Notes under the pieces: generated by a model | Database searches by the model: none | The model's input: only the letters and a program-made list of their open reading frames with translations | What the model was told of the DNA's origin: nothing | NCBI RefSeq assembly: GCF_003346715.1 | Contig: NZ_QQPQ01000001.1 | Location: 124,001 to 188,000, forward strand | DNA length: 64,000 nucleotides | Direction of reading: 5' to 3' | DNA from: Oceanispirochaeta sp. M1 | GTDB lineage: Bacteria > Spirochaetota > Spirochaetia > DSM-2461 | Made by a program: the position numbers and the translations under genes | In this document: positions 62,160 to 64,000 of the stretch, piece after piece | How positions within the stretch are numbered: position 1 is the first letter of the stretch | How the letters are laid out: each line of letters starts with the position of its first letter

Positions 62160-64000
62160 TGTTAAAAAAAATTATACTTAGCCTTGCTGCTGTAACAGTT
62201 ATTGTTATTGTCCTTTCTGTGATTATAGATACCAGGAGAAATAACAGCTTTACTCCTGCCCCCTCCAGGCCGTCAGAAAGTATTCAGATGGACCCCGACG
62301 GTCTTCTTTACGCTTTTCATCATGATCTTGAGGTCGATGCGGAGGAGCAGGATATTAATATTGAAAATATCTGCCGGTATGTGGATGGCCGATATGACTG
62401 TTCCGATTTTCGTCTGGTCTCTTTGATGCGTATCCTCTATCTCTATCCCGAGGGCTTGAGTGAAGATCAGCATGCCCGGATTAAGCAGACTCTTACCAGT
62501 TTTAAATACTGGTTGGATGAACCAGGTGCCGACAGCATGTGTTACTGGAGTGAGAACCATCAGATACTTTTCGCCACAGCTGAGCTTCTGGCTGGAAAGC
62601 TGTACCCCGACGAAATCTTCAGTAATGATGGTCTCATCGGCAGGGAACATCAGGCCAGGGGGCGGGAACGCGTCCTTACCTGGCTGGAACAGCGCTGGAA
62701 CTATGGATTTACCGAGTATTACTCCAATGTCTACTATGTGGAAGATATCGGGCCTATGAGCAATCTCATCGATTTAAGCGATGATGACGAAATCATCACA
62801 AAGACACAGATCATTATGGACCTTCTCATTCATGATCTGGCTACTCAGTCTTATAAGGGTACATTCCTTACAACCAGCGGCAGAGCCTATGAAAATAATA
62901 GAAAAAGCGGGCAAAATAACTCTATGAAGAGTGTGGCTCAGTATATCTGGGGCTACCCTCTGGGTGGTGAAGATAGAAAAGGGATGGATCTGGGTTTTCA
63001 GTTTATTGAAAACTACGAGGTTCCCGAGGTAATCCGTCTTATCGGTCTGGATCACAGTGAACAGGTTATCAAGGCCTCCAATGGTCTGAATGTGAGTGAA
63101 CTTAAGGGGGAAGGGCTGATAGGCCTGGAGACCCATCAGATCATGATGCAGTGGGCCATGGAATCTTTCACAAATCCTGAAATTATCAGCAATACGGTCG
63201 ATATCATAAATGAGTATGATCTTCTGTCTCAGAGCTCTTTTAATGCTTTTACTATGATAAACTACTCTGCACTGCGCCGTCTGGGTCTTCTCCCTGTAAT
63301 CAGTAAAGTGCTTCATCCTCAAAGTAATGGTAATGCCATTCAGAGAGGGAATGTCTATACCTTCAAAAATGACTCTTTTTTCATGTCCACCAGTCAGAAT
63401 TATCATCCCGGTACTCATGGAGATCAGCAGGCTGTATGGCAGGCTACTCTGAGTAATGATCTCAGCATCTTTTCGGCTCATCCTGCAGTATGGCCGGATG
63501 AAAAGGGGCCTAACGGAAACTCTCCCACCTACTGGGCTGGAGAAGGAAGACTGCCTCACTCTGTTCAGAATAGAAATATCAATATGAGTCTGTATAATAT
63601 TCCCGAGAAACCGGGGCTTATGGAGAAGAGGATTATTCCCTATACCCATTTCTGGTTCCCAGAGTTGTATTTTGATGAGGTTATCCTTGAAGAAAAGCAT
63701 ATATTCGGTCGCCTGGGAGATGTTTATGTGGGTGTCAGCACAAAAAATCCTATCACTTACATCATACCCGAAGAATTGACCAAAGACGGAACAATATCTG
63801 ACCCTGAAGGACGGCGTGAAGTCATTCAGGAAGGGCTTGAAGCCTTCTGGATCACAGAGATCTCCACAGCAGATGAAGAGGGAGACTTTAATTCTTTCCG
63901 GCAGCGTATTATGGAGAATCCTGTGAGCTATGAGAAAAAGAGACTGACCTATGCCAGCAATGACCATCAACTGGAATTGACATGGCAGGGAGATTTTAAG
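62160..64000 (+). CDS. large membrane-anchored protein of unknown function (3' truncated)
   Basis: From ATG 62160 the frame is open to the window end (613 codons). Residues 1-23 form a signal anchor (IILSLAAVTVIVIVLSVII). The rest is extracytoplasmic. The first ~330 residues are helical with repeated Trp/Tyr patterns (MCYWSENHQILFATAELLAG, NYGFTEYYSNVYY), like an alpha/alpha toroid. From about 390 it becomes beta-rich (VYTFKNDSFFMSTSQNYHP). A toroid followed by beta domains is the layout of several polysaccharide lyases and hydrolases. I do not recognise a family. It is 3 bp after the GH105 gene. Confidence 0.7.

Noticed and set aside
62774-63970. A long open frame (398 codons) on the minus strand
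   Set aside because: The plus-strand frame from 62160 has a ribosome-coupled start, a signal anchor and protein-like composition through the whole region; the minus frame has none of these and is a shadow.

Overview
This window is chromosomal DNA of moderate G+C from a free-living, probably anaerobic bacterium. It is most likely a spirochaete of the Spirochaeta/Oceanispirochaeta/Treponema type. The clues are solute-binding proteins whose signal peptides end in the spirochaete-like FAAGGQE or FAAGQQD pattern, many chemoreceptor, 7TM-cyclase and lipoprotein genes, and dense transport operons. This placement is inferred from gene content; no rRNA or other decisive marker is present. No IS element, prophage, CRISPR array, tRNA or rRNA was seen, and nearly every gene is intact. 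Only the first and last genes are cut by the window ends.

Layout. 1-5.4 kb: a membrane-protein pair (Gx-transporter/S-component-like plus CbiQ-like), an RluA pseudouridine synthase, a PlsC-type acyltransferase, a LysM protein, MiaB and an alpha/beta hydrolase. 5.5-11 kb: two chemoreceptors flanking an unrecognised two-TM protein; the second receptor ends in a putative CheR-docking pentapeptide. 11-18.3 kb: a TPR lipoprotein-like gene and a complete Dpp/Opp-type peptide ABC operon. 18.3-24.7 kb: a FecR-OmpA fusion, an AraC regulator divergent from a sugar ABC operon (binding protein and two permeases, no ATPase), and a hydrolase-like lipoprotein. 24.7-28.4 kb: phospholipid genes (PlsC, lipid kinase) and an isolated molybdopterin oxidoreductase.

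28.4-36.1 kb: a one-carbon/methionine operon on the minus strand. Methionine synthase is split into a separate homocysteine domain and a folate/B12/activation protein. These are followed by a 52-residue rubredoxin, a fused homocysteine methyltransferase-methylenetetrahydrofolate reductase, and PRPP synthetase. A radical-SAM sulfatase maturase lies upstream. 36.2-40.2 kb: an ECF transporter (fused double ATPase, T and S components) ending in type III pantothenate kinase, which suggests pantothenate uptake coupled to its phosphorylation. 40.3-48.5 kb: an Ldh2-type dehydrogenase, a thioesterase, a patatin, a 7TMR-DISM adenylate/guanylate cyclase, GTP-dependent PEP carboxykinase and a SlyD-like isomerase.

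48.5-53.5 kb: a candidate small RNA or attenuator, a GT4 glycosyltransferase, and an RND exporter with a lipoprotein. 53.6-59 kb: a complete pyruvate dehydrogenase complex (aceE-aceF-lpd). 59-64 kb: a repeat-rich GIN-domain protein, then an IclR regulator, a GH105 unsaturated glycuronyl hydrolase and a large membrane-anchored protein running off the end. This last group looks like a small polysaccharide (pectin- or ulvan-like) utilisation locus.

The most notable features are the split MetH/rubredoxin cluster, the promoter-terminator unit at 48.65-48.77 kb with no ORF inside it, promoters that predict leaderless mRNAs for the IclR and molybdopterin genes, and the unrecognised proteins at 7.4-8.8 kb and 62.2-64.0 kb.
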